Assembly (NCBI RefSeq): GCF_023278565.1
Contig: NC_064672.1
Span: 7,192,001-7,256,000, forward strand
Direction: 5' to 3'
Origin: Colletotrichum lupini
Lineage: Eukaryota > Ascomycota > Sordariomycetes > Glomerellales > Glomerellaceae
Length of the DNA: 64,000 nt
Position 1 is the stretch's first letter; each line of letters opens with the position of its first letter. Shown here piece by piece: positions 34,073 to 48,021 of the stretch. Below the pieces are notes generated by a model. The model saw only the letters and a list, made by a program, of their open reading frames with translations, did not search any database and was not told the origin of the DNA. The position numbers and the translations under genes were made by a program.

Positions 34073-35954
34073 CTAGAGGCGTGATATCAGACCGCCTTGA
34101 AGGCTTTTCACAACCTCCACAGCCGCCCGCTCTCCACTTCTTACAGCGCCCTCCATGTATCCCTTCCATTCACCTGCGGTTTCTGTTCCCGCGAAATGGA
34201 TATCACGATACGGCTCCCGAAGCCCATCTCCACCGAGCGTGTCAAGAACTCCAGGAGTGAGTGACGTGCAAGGGCATCCCAATCCCGAAAACTCATCGGT
34301 GACCCATTCGTAGAATACCATCTGCTTGAAGAGCTGACGAATATTCTCAACGCCATATAATTGACTCAGTTGCTCTAGTAGGCTGCTCTCTCGCTCGGTG
34401 GTTGTCGTTGCCGCCCATGCCTTGCCAGGCTCGCCGGCCATGAAGCACGTCAGTACGAACTTCTTGTCTGCCGGACTGCTCGTGTCACGAATTACAGAAG
34501 CAGGGCCGACGAAAGATTGAGCCAAGCCGCAATATCCCTTCTCGACCCAGAACGGGGTGCTGAACTCCATCATAGCTTTCGTGTAGTATTCGTATGTTTG
34601 TGACTCGATCCAGGCCAGCTTCGTATGGGGTAGCGCTGGCTGAAATGAAATCGACTTGAGGACGGGACCAGGTACAGTCGTAATGACCTTTTGCGCTGAG
34701 TAGACCTTACCGCCGGCCTCGACTTTAACTGAGCGATTCTCGTTCTGTACAACAGCCTGAACGGGGCTAGAGAGACGGACGATTCCTTCAGGCAATGACG
34801 AAGCCAGCCCTTTAGAGAAGAGCTGCGTGCCTTGGCGGACCCGGAGATACTGTCCTCCATCTTTTCTATCCGATCGCATCTGCAGCAGCCCACCGCCCGA
34901 CTTGCAATAGTTCAGGAAGTACAGTGCGGAGATGTCCTTTGGCTCTTGGCCTAACATGGCCCGTGTCCAGACTGTGGCTGTGGCTAAAGCAACATTATCG
35001 GCACCTCGAGATTTGAGATAAGCCTCGAATGTGAGAGAGTCGAGAGATGTGTCCCGTGGTCTGAAAACGTCGAGGGCTTGGCAGTCTGCTTCAGCCATGT
35101 CCCTGATCTGAGCTAGATGATCGCGCGTCGATTCACTGAACTATATCCATGACCAACATGTGAGAAATGCTCATATCTGACGGGGTGTTTTCGAAACCGA
35201 CCTTGGGCAGCTCCCCGTACGGGAAAGGGCTGCATTTGCCATCGAAATCTTGAAGAACGCAGTTACCGTTGGTGTTCTGCTCGATCAACTCAGCGCCATA
35301 TCTCTTCGCAAGTTCATACATCCTGCTTTGATTCGTGTCATTGATCCACGCCGCGCCGAGGTCGAAGACGCCGTTGTCCCTGCCATCCTCCATCGGTTGA
35401 CTCCACGTCTTGCCGCCCACACGATCTCGGGCCTCCAACACAACGCAGCTTAGCCCAGCCCGTCGGACCTCATGAGCGGCAGAAAGACCCGCCAATCCCG
35501 CACCGATAATGACAACATCGACACTCTCCTGCACCGATGGAAGGCTTCGAGGAACTGAGGGTGTTTCTGGTCGGGCGACCACGGCGTTGATCTCGATCAG
35601 CCAGCCCGGCACCGCCAATTTTTGTACGGGAACGAGTGTCATTGCGGGGCGGTGCGTTCCCAGGAACCGCTGGACGTGGCGGGCATGTTGGCGGTTAGAG
35701 GCATCGTAGCCCACAATGTAGAGAGTCAAACTCGCAATGTTGGATACCGTCGATCCGGCAGCTATGATGACTTTGCGTAGGTTGAGCAGCGCGAGGTGAA
35801 TTTGGGAGTCGTAGTCTGACGGCACCTTGCCATCTTTGGTGTTGCCGGGCAAGCCTGATACGTGCACCAGTGAACCAGCACGAGTGATTGTGGCTGGGGC
35901 GTAGTACGCCGCAGACGTGTTCGAGAGGTCGATGGTTTCGATGAGTTTGGTCAT
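34073..35954 (-). CDS. RidA (YjgF/UK114) - flavin amine oxidase fusion protein
   Basis: Two exons, 35954-35202 and 35140-34073, with a 61-bp intron (GTCGGT...ATAG), give 606 residues; the join reads LPKFSESTRDH. Residues 1 to about 130 are a RidA/YjgF domain, with the conserved Arg102 and Glu121 (WLIEINAVV), the positions used in family members for imine/enamine deamination. Residues about 145-606 are a flavin amine oxidase with dinucleotide motif GAGLAG (151-156), LEARDRVGGKTWS, and C-terminal FAGTETAGEWKGYMEGAVRSGERAA. An oxidase makes imines and RidA hydrolyses imines, so one polypeptide would do both steps. The start at MTKLIE begins directly with the RidA fold; an in-frame ATG at 36035 adds 27 unlike residues. 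No signal peptide or obvious peroxisomal tag (ends ISRL). Confidence 0.9.
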
Positions 35955-37051
35955 GTTGATTGCCTGGGAAGAGACACGTTGCTTGCGTATGGTCCAGCTA
36001 GGGTGAGTTGGACTTGCTCTACAAAGATTGATCACCGTCCCGAAAGGCGCTGGCGATGGTCTATGTCGTCTTTGGGTGGCTTCAAAATTATCGTTTTCAA
36101 CAGGAAAGTGTTCTAAGACAAGAGACTAGTATCAACCTTTCAGAAGAAGATGCGAAAGTGATATGATGGTCGCGATACCGGGCGTTGATTCAACTCATGG
36201 GCTGTCCCATTCCGTTGGCGTCTGGATTAGGCATCCGACAGCGATCGCAGACCCCGCTTAGTTGCGATCGCTCAGTTGGCCAGGGCTTGACCACAATGAT
36301 CTGTTGCAGCCTAGGACTGCCCTATCAACACGGCGACCCTCGGCCCCTCCCCCAAAAATACGTCCACCAGTTCAGCCAAACCCCACAAGGGGACATGAGC
36401 AAGGTTACGGGTGCTACGGTGTCTCTATTCCGGCGGGGAAATTTCTCCTGATCGGATATCATAGCCGGTTGCCCGCGGGCGTCGTTATCTAGGTACTGCG
36501 TAATAAGGTACCTTGCCCTTACATATTTACGGAGTGCGGCACCGAAACAGCCCGGCATTCAAGAGAGTTAGACAATCAAGAGGCACTCTAACGATACTAA
36601 GTCACCGAACTCTAGTCTATCTTGGCCGGTTCTTACCTCCTAAAGTCCGAGCCATGTTGTTGATATGTCGGCGACAGTGAGGTGGGAGTGTTGCCATTGG
36701 CCTTTCAGTGTCAATGTTCATGGAAACAGAACGGTTTGTAAGGCCGACGGATGTGGCCCAAAGATTCTGATGCCATGAGCGACGCAACTCAACACAATTC
36801 TCGCGCTTTCCTAGACGGCTTTGATTGAAGTTCTTTACCTCAGTTGCCCGCTACCTCGAAACATACAACGTAACCGCCTTTTATGTACACACAAGTACCA
36901 AGAAACTAAGAGGGCATGTGTTGATTGTGGAATATTGAAGTCTATCTATCCAAGCCCCTTGATCAAGTGGAAAGTTTAGCATCTAAGTCTACTCATTTAT
37001 GCGCCGATGCCTCGACAACTCCTTGCGTCTAGTCTAGATAAGAGCGAAAAT
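35955..37051. other. Intergenic, no gene seen
   Basis: Promoter side of the RidA-amine oxidase gene and 3' side of amidase 1. Short frames at 36185 and 36262 are featureless. Confidence 0.45.
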
Positions 37052-39128
37052 CTATTCCTTCAAGATGCGATCAACCAGCTTAGTTGCCTGTAGCACTTCT
37101 TCATCTTGGAAGTGTTTTCCGACAAGCTGTAAACAAATTGGCATGTCGTGGAAAAGGTCGGCATCATCTAAATAACGTCACACCGTCAGCACATGGGACG
37201 CGACAACTGAAGGAGCTCGAGTGAGCTAGGGGCGGTGACTTACAGGCCTTCCATTCTCTAGCATCATAGTCATTCCGAGGCGTGTAACCTTCTTCGGGCT
37301 TGTCAATGGCTTTGTCAACCTTCAGTCCGCTCGGCAAGATGGCTGCTGGTTGGTCTAGCACGTTCCAAATGGCCGTGTAATTCCAGTACTCGGCGCCGCC
37401 TTGCAACACACCCGCACCAACGTATGCAGGACATAGTATGACATCGACGCCTCTGTGCTTCATCAGAGCATGATAGTCTCGTCGATATGTCTCTCTTCTA
37501 TAGTTGAGGTTCCAGTTCTCTGCGACTGTAAGTGGCTCGGCCTTTGAGAATCTGAAAGCATGCTCGGTAAGTGGGAGGACCGGCTCGCCACTTTCGGCGA
37601 ATGTGTCGAGGTACGGCTTTGGCCCTTGGGGGAAATACAACGAGGACTGATTCTGGTTAGTCGAGATGAACCTTGCAGAACCTATTCTACAGATACTTGA
37701 AAAAGAGGGTCCAGGCAGGTAAAGAAGAAAGAAGAAAGAGAAAGGAAAGGAAAAATGGAATGGCGACTTACTACTATTTCCCAGCCGCGCTGGTGGTCAA
37801 AGGGTTCCCAGTCTACCACTTTCACACCTGACTGTTTCAATTTTTCCGCGGCTGAACGAAGAGCCCGTAGGACCGGCGGATGTGGTTTGACGAAACTTCG
37901 ACCCGTTCAAGTCAGTCACAAAGACATTAGAAGACAGGGAAAGGAACATACCCATCGTCCAACATAATTCCCACCGTTATCTCTTTCCTGGGATTGACAG
38001 GTCTCCATGGCACTGGAACCAACATAGTCTCAGTATCCCACGGTTCAGCTGCAAGAACAGCACTCATGAACAATTCCAGATCATCAACGCTCTGGCCCAA
38101 GGGTCCAACCACACCCCGGATACTCTCTTGTCCAGATGTGATACCAAAATTTCCAAGGTTTGGCACACGCAGAGCCGTCGGTCGAAGTCCATAACAACCA
38201 TTGAAGGCGGCAGGGATGCGTATACTCCCGCCAATATCTGTGCCCACGCCAATCACTGAGCATTTCGCGCCGACTGATACTCCTTCACCACCGGATGATC
38301 CTCCGGGCGAGCAAAGAAGGTTGCGTGGGTTCCTAGTTAGCCCGGTGATATTATTATTGCAGTCCAGATGCTGTGGAGCAAAGAATGTTAACTTATTTCC
38401 AACCTCTCAAGTTTATTGTCACAGAAAAGACTAGTATACCTACCATGAGACTCTGCGGTTGATTCGTTCTGACATGAATAACTGCTCCTGCCTTCTTCAA
38501 AATCTGGATGGAAAGAGCGTCTTCAAGCGGGATGTTTGTGATCTTTGATACAAACCCTGCGTGCGTGATATGGCCACCCATGCCGATGTGTTCCTATCAG
38601 TAGCGAGTCAGTAATCACACCCCTCGACGCGGGACTAGAGGGACAAAATCTACCTTGACTGATATCGGGATGCCATGAAGAGGGCCGACCAGCTGGCCTG
38701 TTTTTTGGAAGTACGCATCAAGTTCGTTGGCCTTCTGAAGGGCATCTTCTGCTAAAATCTCGGTAGCAAAGTTGGTCTAGCACGTGAAAATAATGCGTTA
38801 GCTAGAAATATCCCTACACAATGTGATATCTTCATACCAATTGATGAATCATGGTTGTTTTCTTCAGAAAAGCGGCGACAACTTGTTTTACAGTCCATTG
38901 GCCGCTCTTGTACTTTCCTAACAAGCTCGAGGCATCCTGCTCAGTCATCCGAATTTCCTCCGTAGTCAAAATTCCAGACTCATTTGGGATATCAAGCACA
39001 TTTTGACGATCTTTCGGAGGTATTTGGTCGCTTGCCAACTCATACTCCTTGGGAATTGACTTCTTCTGGATGTCGATACAGACTTGTGCGAGTTCCCGCC
39101 AGCCTTTTGGAATTGTGGTGATTGCCAT
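37052..39128 (-). CDS. Amidase 1 (AmdS-like amidase-signature enzyme), intact
   Basis: Seven exons: 39128-38838, 38776-38654, 38593-38444, 38370-37952, 37895-37772, 37646-37244 and 37167-37052. They sum to 1,626 nt and give 541 residues, the usual size of fungal acetamidase-like enzymes. The Ser-cisSer-Lys machinery is visible: Lys138 in [16 protein letters not shown] with cis-Ser at about 213-214, and nucleophile Ser237 in [11 protein letters not shown]. Start [10 protein letters not shown] is the first family-like Met (an upstream Met at 39212 is rejected). The gene is divergent from an MFS transporter, and the same pair recurs 14 kb to the right. Likely role: hydrolysis of a carboxamide supplied by the transporter (inference). 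Compared with its paralogue it has three private introns. Confidence 0.92.
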
Positions 39129-40033
39129 TTTGGGCGAGCTTGGGAATGTTAGGGGTCGGGGATGCTGTGTAAGTTGCGTCACATTGCACGGCACTTCAAA
39201 GCAAGACCCCAAAAACAGAAGAAAAAAAATACCACAAAATAGCTGGCTGGCTTCACTAATATCGTCTGCCTACTTTTACTAGTGTACGCGTTGTAAGAGG
39301 CACCCTATCTGAAGCGATAATGTCTTCCCTATCTGCCATCCCTAGATAGCGCCAAATTGAGCTCTCTCGGCCTATCGCTGTCAACTGCCAACTTGGTCCA
39401 GTGGTGGGCCTAAATCCTTCATCCCAGTGCAACATCCGGCACCCTTGTTTTTCGGGGCTCCGCTCTATGCGGGCGGTTGACGACCCAGGAACGAGGAGAT
39501 GTAAGCGCATATCTTTAGGCGGATTATGGTTGATGTTCTGCTATCGTTATCCAGGGCTCTCTACAAACATGGCGTTTTACGTTCGCGTCCCTCTCTAGCG
39601 TCGTTATCTACCATGCTGGGTAGCTTGACTGTCAGCCATCTCCTAAGGAACGCCCAGGTCAATGTCCGAGACTGAGAACCTGGTTGTCTTATCAAAATTC
39701 CCCGCAAAGTGACGCCTTGGCCAACGCTGGCCTAGCTAACAAGTCCCATCCGTAACTCGCTTCATACCCAGATAGCTGATAGCCGTACCCGGGTGGCGGG
39801 TGTGTGCACCCAGTCTGGTTGAACCGTTCCTTGGGATCGCCATACCACATCAACGTTTCTACGAGTTACGCTGATAAGTAGCTGAAGCCGCACATCACTC
39901 CCAGATACTCAAAGAGCGCTATTTTCTGTTCGAATACCTCCTGTGCCAGCTTTATCTGTGCGGGAACTCTGAAAGATCGACACAGCCGCAGCTTTCGAGT
40001 TTCTTTGGGGTCGACTGACCCGACAGCAACCAA
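39129..40033. promoter_or_regulatory. Divergent promoter region: amidase 1 / MFS A
   Basis: 905 bp between divergent starts. The same divergent geometry is seen for the paralogous pair (53263-54503). No operator identified. Confidence 0.4.
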
Positions 40034-41111
40034 ATGGCTCACGACACCCCCGCTCAGACGGATGGCGATGGCCTGCCTCCTGGTACCACCAGACTTATCG
40101 ACGTAGATGGCTCAGTCATCAGCAAACATGCTTCCGGATCCGATGAGGCGGACATCATTCTAATTCCCCGCCCGTCGGAATATCCCGAGGATCCGTTGAA
40201 CTGGACCAAGAAGCGAAAATGGCTTGCGACATCTTGCGTCTTGGTTTACACCGTCATGATAGCGATTCCGAGTAGTGCTGTCTATTCTGTCGTCACCCCC
40301 ATCAGAAAAGCAACTGGATTGTCGCTTTCAGATATCAACAATGGCACGGGAATCATGGTGAGGAGAGTCCATATCGCAATCTTAAAGCCATGCTGACGTG
40401 TAACTCCTGCTCTAGTTCCTGTTCTATGGCTGGGGTTGTCTGATCTGGCAACCGTTTGCGCTGCAGTACGGCAAGCGACCAGCGTATCTGGCGTCTCTTA
40501 TCGCCAACATTGTTAGTTCTTCAAGCGAACCCAGCGTCAATGATGAAATCATTCCTAATGTGTCGGCTTCTAGATCATCCTTGCTACCGCCCCGATGTGC
40601 ACCACGAAACACACATATCTGGCTAATCGCATCCTGCTTGGGCTTTTTGGGGCCCCGGTTGAATCTGTGTGCGAAATTTCTATCACAGATATCGTAGGAA
40701 CCCAAGCAGGCCCCAAAGAATGCGCTTGACTAACCAACGAACAGTGGTTCGCGCACCAGCGCCCTAAATACCTTGCACTCTACGGGTGGGGTCTTTCAAT
40801 GACGGGCAAGCTTGCTCCAATGCTTTCGGGCTTCATCAACGTGGGCATGGGTTGGAAATGGACTCTCGTAAGTCATGTTCTCTTACGGCCTTTAGCCCCT
40901 ATCCCTCCCTGCCGTATCTAGCTAATTCTTGCCTACTAAAGTGGTGGTGTTCTATATTCAACGGCATTGCTCTCGTCTACTGCTTCCTTTTCATGGAGGA
41001 GACCAACTATGATCGTCCCGCGCGGCCTGTCGAAGACAGCACATCCACAGGTCATGCAACCGGAGTTCGAGAGCAGCACAACGGGAGCGATGCGGACGAG
41101 AAGTCGTCTAA

Positions 41112-41336
41112 TATTAGATTACGAGGCAGAAAAGGGGCCCTATTAGGTAGTTAGGTAGGGGTGGTAGGTAGGCAGTCTGGGCCCGTGCAGACGGACCCTT
41201 CCACCTACCTATACCCACTGAGGGACCGCGGGCTCTGCCCACGATCTTCCCCTCTTATATACACGTAATAAACCTATACTAACCTATTAACCTAGTTACG
41301 ACCAAAAGGTCTAACCTATTTACGTATATACTAATA
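41112..41336 (+). repeat. 5' LTR of the copia element
   Basis: 225 bp, direct repeat of 47797-48021. Starts TATTAG (TG of the canonical TG...CA end changed to TA). Differences from the 3' LTR are nearly all transitions. The central GC-rich part (GGGACCGCGGGCTCTGCCC) is much less mutated than the interior. Confidence 0.92.
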
Positions 41337-44300
41337 CTAATTAGTAGTTAAATTATATATATATTTCTACTATAAGTTAATAAGAATATAACTATAAAAG
41401 AGATAGCCTCGACTTACCTTACTAGCTATTCCGACTTATTAACTTAGTTCCGTTTATTTAATTAATAATAAGCGGCTTAGTTTATACTATTTTAGCTCTC
41501 CTCTACTACTACTAGCTAATAACTAATTAACTAGTTATAGGCCGTTAAGAGCGCGCTTTATTATATATAATCTCTTTTATTAAGATTACTACTACGAAAA
41601 AATTAACTATTTTATTATTGTTATTAACCTTACCTCTATTATTAATATTATCTTAACTAGCCTTATTACTATTATTAACTTCTTTTTAATTAAACTATTC
41701 GTAAAGGAATCTATTTTAAATATATTATAGCTAAGTACTACTTTAAACTAATAATAAATAAGAGGAGATTAATTACTAAGAAATTAATTTAATAATCGCT
41801 AGTATACTAATATTTAATAATAATAAGACCTTTAGAATTATAAATACGTTAATAATAAATCTCTTACTAATAGCGAAGTATTCCGAGATACTAAGGAAAA
41901 GAAAAGATCTCGATAGTAGTAATAATAAGGATCTATTTTATATTACTAATAAATTTACCTCTTTTTAACTTAACAAAAGCTCCGAGACTAGACTAGTAAA
42001 ATAAAGTATAAGAAGTGCTAAAAGGAATTACTAATTAGTAACCGACGGAATCCTCTATTTATTACTAAAAGTACGGTTATAAAAGGCCTTTCTTCCCTTT
42101 TAATAACCTTTTATTAACCTTAGTAACCTTCTATTTATATACCTCGTTAAAGGAGTAGAATTTTCTAATTAATAATAATAACCCGCTTATTATTATTAAA
42201 ACGATCGCTACGACCGACCTACTACTCTTTTTAACCTAACTAATATTATATTATAATTATAATATAATAATTATATTTTATAATAATCTTTTATTATATA
42301 ACCTATTTCGTAAATATATTATAATAACCGCTAGCCCTAGTAATAAGTAAAAAGGGTCTAATAATTAGTTAATATTACCTCTAGCCTACTTATATTCTTA
42401 AATTATAGAACTATACTTAATTCTAATTTACTAATAGGACTACGTTAACCTAACTTAATAGGGCTTATTTAATATTATACCTACCCTTATAAATAATAAA
42501 AAGCTTAATACCTTTATTTTCTATATAATAGGATACTATTATTGAGACGGCCTAATAAGTAAGGAGCTATAAAAGGACTTTAAACCCGACTTCTAAAGCT
42601 AAGAGTAAGGGGCTTTTTAAAAATAAAAAGTGCGATTCTTAAAAAGCTAAAAGACTTTTTTATAAATAATAGTATTAATTTAAGAATTAGAGATCGTAGT
42701 TCAATAATAAAAAAGATTATTAGCGCCCTTAATACTTAATACTTCTTTACTTAGATTTTTAAAGAGATCGTAACTTACTATAGCTATACTAAATATTTTA
42801 ATATATTATATTACGATCCTTATTTCTTTTACTTACTACTCCCGTAATTAATAAATACTAATAATCTTATTTAATAAGCTAGAAAAATAGTAAGGGAATC
42901 CGTATAACCCTAACTTACTTAATCCTAATAATTAAAATTCCGACTTTAGCTTTATTATTAACTAACCGACTTATTACCTCTTTAAAAAAAAGAAGAGAAA
43001 GAACTAGAGAATAAAGTTATTATTACTTAATAACGAAATTTACCCCGTTAGATACTATACTTTAATATAAAAACTAAAGACGATATTATACTTAATACTT
43101 ACTAATTAATTAACCTTACTAAGCTTTATAATAATAAGAATAAGTATAGTAATAAGAAGTATAATATTTTTAGTAAGAAGCTTCGGATTTTTAAAGTACT
43201 ATATTAATAAGTAAGAATTAGTAAACGATACTATTTTAATACTTTCTTAAATATACTTAAAAAAGGGCGTTAACCTTTTACTTTAACTAACTTAGTAATA
43301 CTTCTAACCCGTTTAGTTTTAATATAATATACTAAAGGACCTAGGAATACTTTAAGCTACTTACGAGCCGTTAAAACTACCTCGCTAAGCTCTATAACCT
43401 CTATTAATACTCTATAGTTTATAAGAACCTAGGTAAGTCGAACTAATAGATTTTATAAGTACTAATTAATTATATTATAATTCTCTACGAGGCGCTAGCT
43501 ACTTAGGGATCTATTCTTAATATAAATAACTAACTCCTTTATTATATAAGTAGTATATTAAAGTATAAACTTACTATACTTAACTTAGTACTTATATTTA
43601 CTAATATCTATTACTAGCTTAGTATTTTAATTAATACTATAGAGAGAGAGCGTAACCGTAATAGGTAGTAGTAATATTTTTAAAATAGTATTTATAATAA
43701 AGAGGTCCCCGCTATTTATTAAACTAACCGTATTTATAATAACTTTAGTAAAAAGACCTAATTTAATAAGCGGAATTAATACGGCCGTAGTACTATTAAT
43801 AAAAAGTGTTTTGTTTATTATAAAACCGGCTATTAATTAACTAAGTACTTAGAGAAAGAGCGACGTTAAGTATATAAGAAATATAAAAATAGTAAGGAAA
43901 GAAATAAGAAATTTATACCGAGCTTATATTTATAGTTCTTTACTTTTTATAAGGGAACTACCCTTATTAATAACGACGACGATAATAATACTATAATCTA
44001 ATACTTTAATAGCCTTAATTTTAATTATAAGGATAACTATAAGGACGAAGTTTAGATCTTAATAATATACTTTATAACTATTACTAATAGCAGAACCCTT
44101 ATAAATATCCTTACTACTTAGGTAATAGAGTATAGTTTTATTAATACTACCTTTATTCATAAGTTAACTAAGCCTATAGAACTAGTAGCCTCTTTTTTAT
44201 TAAATAAGAGGTACTTATTAAGGGATTTTTAAAGTATTATACCTAATACTAGCGCTACGCAATTCTTAATTACGGGCTACCCTTAACTCTTTATATTATA

Positions 44301-47300
44301 ATAATAACGACCCGAAGTTATTCTTAATACCTCTAGAGCTAGCGAAGTAAGTATTCGATTTAGTAATAGCGAACCCATAAAGTTATTAAGATCTATAGTC
44401 GTTAATACCCTATTTAATAATATTACTTTTTACGTCTTATTAACTAATACTCTTTTTTTATATTACTTAAAGGATATAAATAAGCTAGGAATATACTTTA
44501 ATAATATTAATAACTTACTAATTAAGGGAGATATTATAGTACTTATTATTTATAAATAGGGATACCCTTAGCTTCTGCTTTTTAATAATAAAAAGGCTAT
44601 TACTAATTACTTAATAAAGGGCGAATTATATTACTTATATCGGCGCTTTAACTACCCTTTAGTTCCTCGTCTCTTAAAATTACTTTAGTAATTTAGTAAC
44701 GATATAAAAATCGTAGCCCTCGAGAAGCTTATAAAAATCTATTAATAATACTAATTTAACGTTACTACCCCTAGCCAATTTAAATTTACCTTATAAAATA
44801 ATTATAATTTTAATTATAAAATCGTAATTAACGTAATATACTTAATAAATTATAAGGGTCCTAACTAACTAATACTCTACGTCGTTAATACTACTACTTT
44901 TTTTTAAGTAGTAAGGTTCTTTGCGGATATAATTACGAAGTATATATAAGAGGCTTTTTAGCTATATTAAATCGACGTCTACCTTAGTCTATTAAATTAG
45001 ATTATTATAAATATTAATAAGAACTTTAGTACCGTAGAGTTTAAATCTTTTACTAAATTTATATTTATTAAAGTTAAAAAAGTACCTATCGAAGCTTATA
45101 ATAGTATTAATAAGGCTAAGAAATACTACGTAGTACTTAAAAGGGTATATAATACTATTTAAAATAAGTACTTATTAATAAGCGCGGAGGCTATATTTTA
45201 GGCTATAATTAAGGTAGTTAATAATATAGTTAGCTTAAATAGCCTCGTTCCTATACTCTTCGTTTTTAGAGCTTTTCTATATACTTTTAATAAATCTCTA
45301 CTATTATTAAATATTATTTAACGTATAAAAGTAGTTAAAAATAATAAGGGAAGTCTACAGACTTTATATTAATAAGTAAATAAGCGAAGTACTAACTACT
45401 TAAAACGGACTAAACATCTCTTATATTATTAATCTATTACTATAATTAGATATTAAAGTTTAATAAAAAAATAAGGGATAAAAAGGCCTATTTAAGCTCG
45501 TTTTAATAAATAGTACTACTTATATAGTAAAGTTACCTTATAGCTTAATAAGCTTCCGGGCTACTATAGTTAAACCCTAGTACTTAGAAGAGGTTAATCC
45601 CGAGCCGCTAGCTACGATAATAGAGTATATTAACTACTTACTAATCCCTATAGTTAACTAGCTAACTAATAATAGCGCTACTATAAATAAAGTCCTTAAT
45701 AAGATCGTTATTATAATTAATAATAACTCTCTATTATAAAGTAAAAGGACTAGAAAAATATTAATACGGCGTAGTTATAATAATATTTCTATGACTATAA
45801 CCTACTTTATATTTAAAAAAAAAGTAAATCTTAAGCTAGCTACTAAACTCCGTAATAAGGGTATTATTATTACCCTAGGAGTACTTTTTATAAAATCTAT
45901 TAATAAGGAGCTTTTAGGATTAGTAAAAAGAGGGGTAATTAAATTTATTTAACTTAGCCCTAAATATAGGGATATAAGGATATTTAAGTCTTAATTCGTT
46001 AACGAGATTAAGAACCTAAAACTTAACCTTATTAAAAAATCTTACTTAGTTATATAAGGGTATAATAACGAGGGGAAAAAAGAGATCCTTACGTAATTAC
46101 TAATAATTTAAAGAACTAGTTAATATCTAATCCTTACCCTAGCCCCGACTCTAATTTAAAAAAGCTACGTCGTTTAGCTACGAAATATTACCTAAGTATA
46201 TATATAATCGAGCTAACCTCTTTATTATAAGGTTTTTACCTAATTACTAGGTCGGATCCGTTATTTATACCCTAAGGGCACTATTTTATACGTTATATAG
46301 CTACTATATAGTCTTATAAAATCTAGTACTTATTAATAAGTAATATATAATAAGTATTATTTAAAGATGCTCTAGATAATAATATTTACGTTTAATCTAT
46401 ACTTATTAATCTTAATAAGAAAAAGCGGATTATTTAGTATTATTAGTATATAGACCGATAATACTATTAGATTATTAAATAAGATTTTTAATTAAAAAGA
46501 AGAAACCGAGCTTAAGCGCGCTAAGCTATTAACTAAATTAAAATAATAATTATTAGTTAACGAGCCGCTTATTTTTAATAGCGGGATTATTTTATTAAAA
46601 GGTATTAATATAGTGCTTAAATAGAAGAATTAAGGAAAGAAGTTTAAGTAAGTTAACCCCTCGGTATTAAATACTAAATAATAATTCGTTAAGTAGCGAG
46701 CTCGAAGTACTTATATCGTATTAATTTACTAACTAAAGGTAGCTTTTAATACGTTATTTATTACTTAATACTAAATAAATCCGTTATTTATTAACTACGC
46801 TATGCTAAACTATTATATTAAATAGTAAATAGATTACTTAGACCGAGGGCTTATATTCGTACTATTAAATCTAACTATAGCTAAACTCTTCGTTTTTATA
46901 AATAGGTTATTTACGAATAACGCTAATTATACTTTATAGCCAGGTTATATTATTATCCTTATAAATAAAAAATAAACTAACGAGAGCTTTACGATTAATA
47001 ATAATATTATCTACTATAGCTCTATAAAAAGTAAAAGGATTACCTAGAGCGTACTAATATTAAAGGTCTATAAAATAGTCGTAGGCATTAACGTTACCTA
47101 TACTATTTTAACTACTTTAAACCTTATTACTAAATAACTTAACGTTCCGAAGATCCCTATTATAATCTATATAAATTTATACTTATTATATAAATACCTC
47201 GTTAAGCTAGGTATTACGAAGGAAAAGCGCTTTATAATAAATATTATAATACTTAGGTAATTATATAAACGCCGCGAGCTCTACGAGATCTATTAAATTA

Positions 47301-47796
47301 GTAATAATAATAACCTAGCTAACGGGTTTATAAAAAGTATACTAAATAAGTCCCTCGAATAATTTATTAGCAAAGGAATTATTATAATTAAAATAAAAGG
47401 ATAGGTAATACGTAATTAAAATAATAGTATACTATAAGTAATAAGTTATTTAATAAACGTATATACCTCTCGGGCTTTAGTTTAGAGAGAAACGTACGTA
47501 TTCGGGGCGTAGTTAGATTAATAAAAAGCTCTTTTTTAATTATACTAAATTTAACGATTTCCGAGGAGTTTAGGTATATAGATTATATATATTAGAGGAT
47601 TAGGAAGTAATTAAAAAGAGGGGATACTAAAATTTTTATATAAATAATTATAATAAAAGCTATATTAAAATTTTAGTATATAGCTTTAGGTATTTCTAAA
47701 TAGGGGATTAACTATAGATTTTATTACTAGTTCTTACTAACGGGGGACCTAGCCCCTATTCTAGCCTTTTTTATTATAAAAATAGAAGACTACTAA

Positions 47797-48021
47797 TATT
47801 AGATTATAAGGTAGAAAAGGGGCCCTATTAGGTAGTTAAGTAGGGGTAGTAAGTAAGTAATCTAGGCCCATGTAGACGGACCCTTCTACCTACTTATACT
47901 TACTAAGGGACCGCGGGCTCTGCCCACGATCTTCCCCTCTTATACACACGCAATAGACCTATACTAACCTATTAACCTAGTCGTAACCAAAAGGTCTAAC
48001 CTGCCTACTTGTATACCAACA
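47797..48021 (+). repeat. 3' LTR of the copia element
   Basis: 225 bp, ends ACCAACA followed by TCTAA. Its right end keeps the original CA end that the 5' LTR has lost. Confidence 0.92.

Larger units (their letters stand above)
41112..48021 (+). mobile_element. Ty1/copia LTR retrotransposon, RIP-inactivated
   Basis: A 6,910-bp element with 225-bp direct LTRs and 5-bp target duplication TCTAA (41107-41111 and 48022-48026). Despite heavy stop-codon load, the domain order on the + strand can be read: a gag zinc knuckle (KCFVYYKTGY at 43801, Cys and His positions mutated to Tyr), a GAG-pre-integrase-like HRRFGHP remnant near 44640, reverse transcriptase remnants at about 46050-46500, and copia-type RNase H at about 46900-47400 (TNNANYT, then SLYKYLVKLG-like sequence). 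Integrase before reverse transcriptase marks copia rather than gypsy order. TpA is extreme and CpA/TpG are nearly absent inside (none in 42241-42300). No functional frame remains. Confidence 0.9.

Noticed and set aside
41337..47796. Hidden host genes inside the AT-rich block
   Set aside because: The only readable protein remnants are copia domains in the expected order, and the flanks are LTRs with target duplication.
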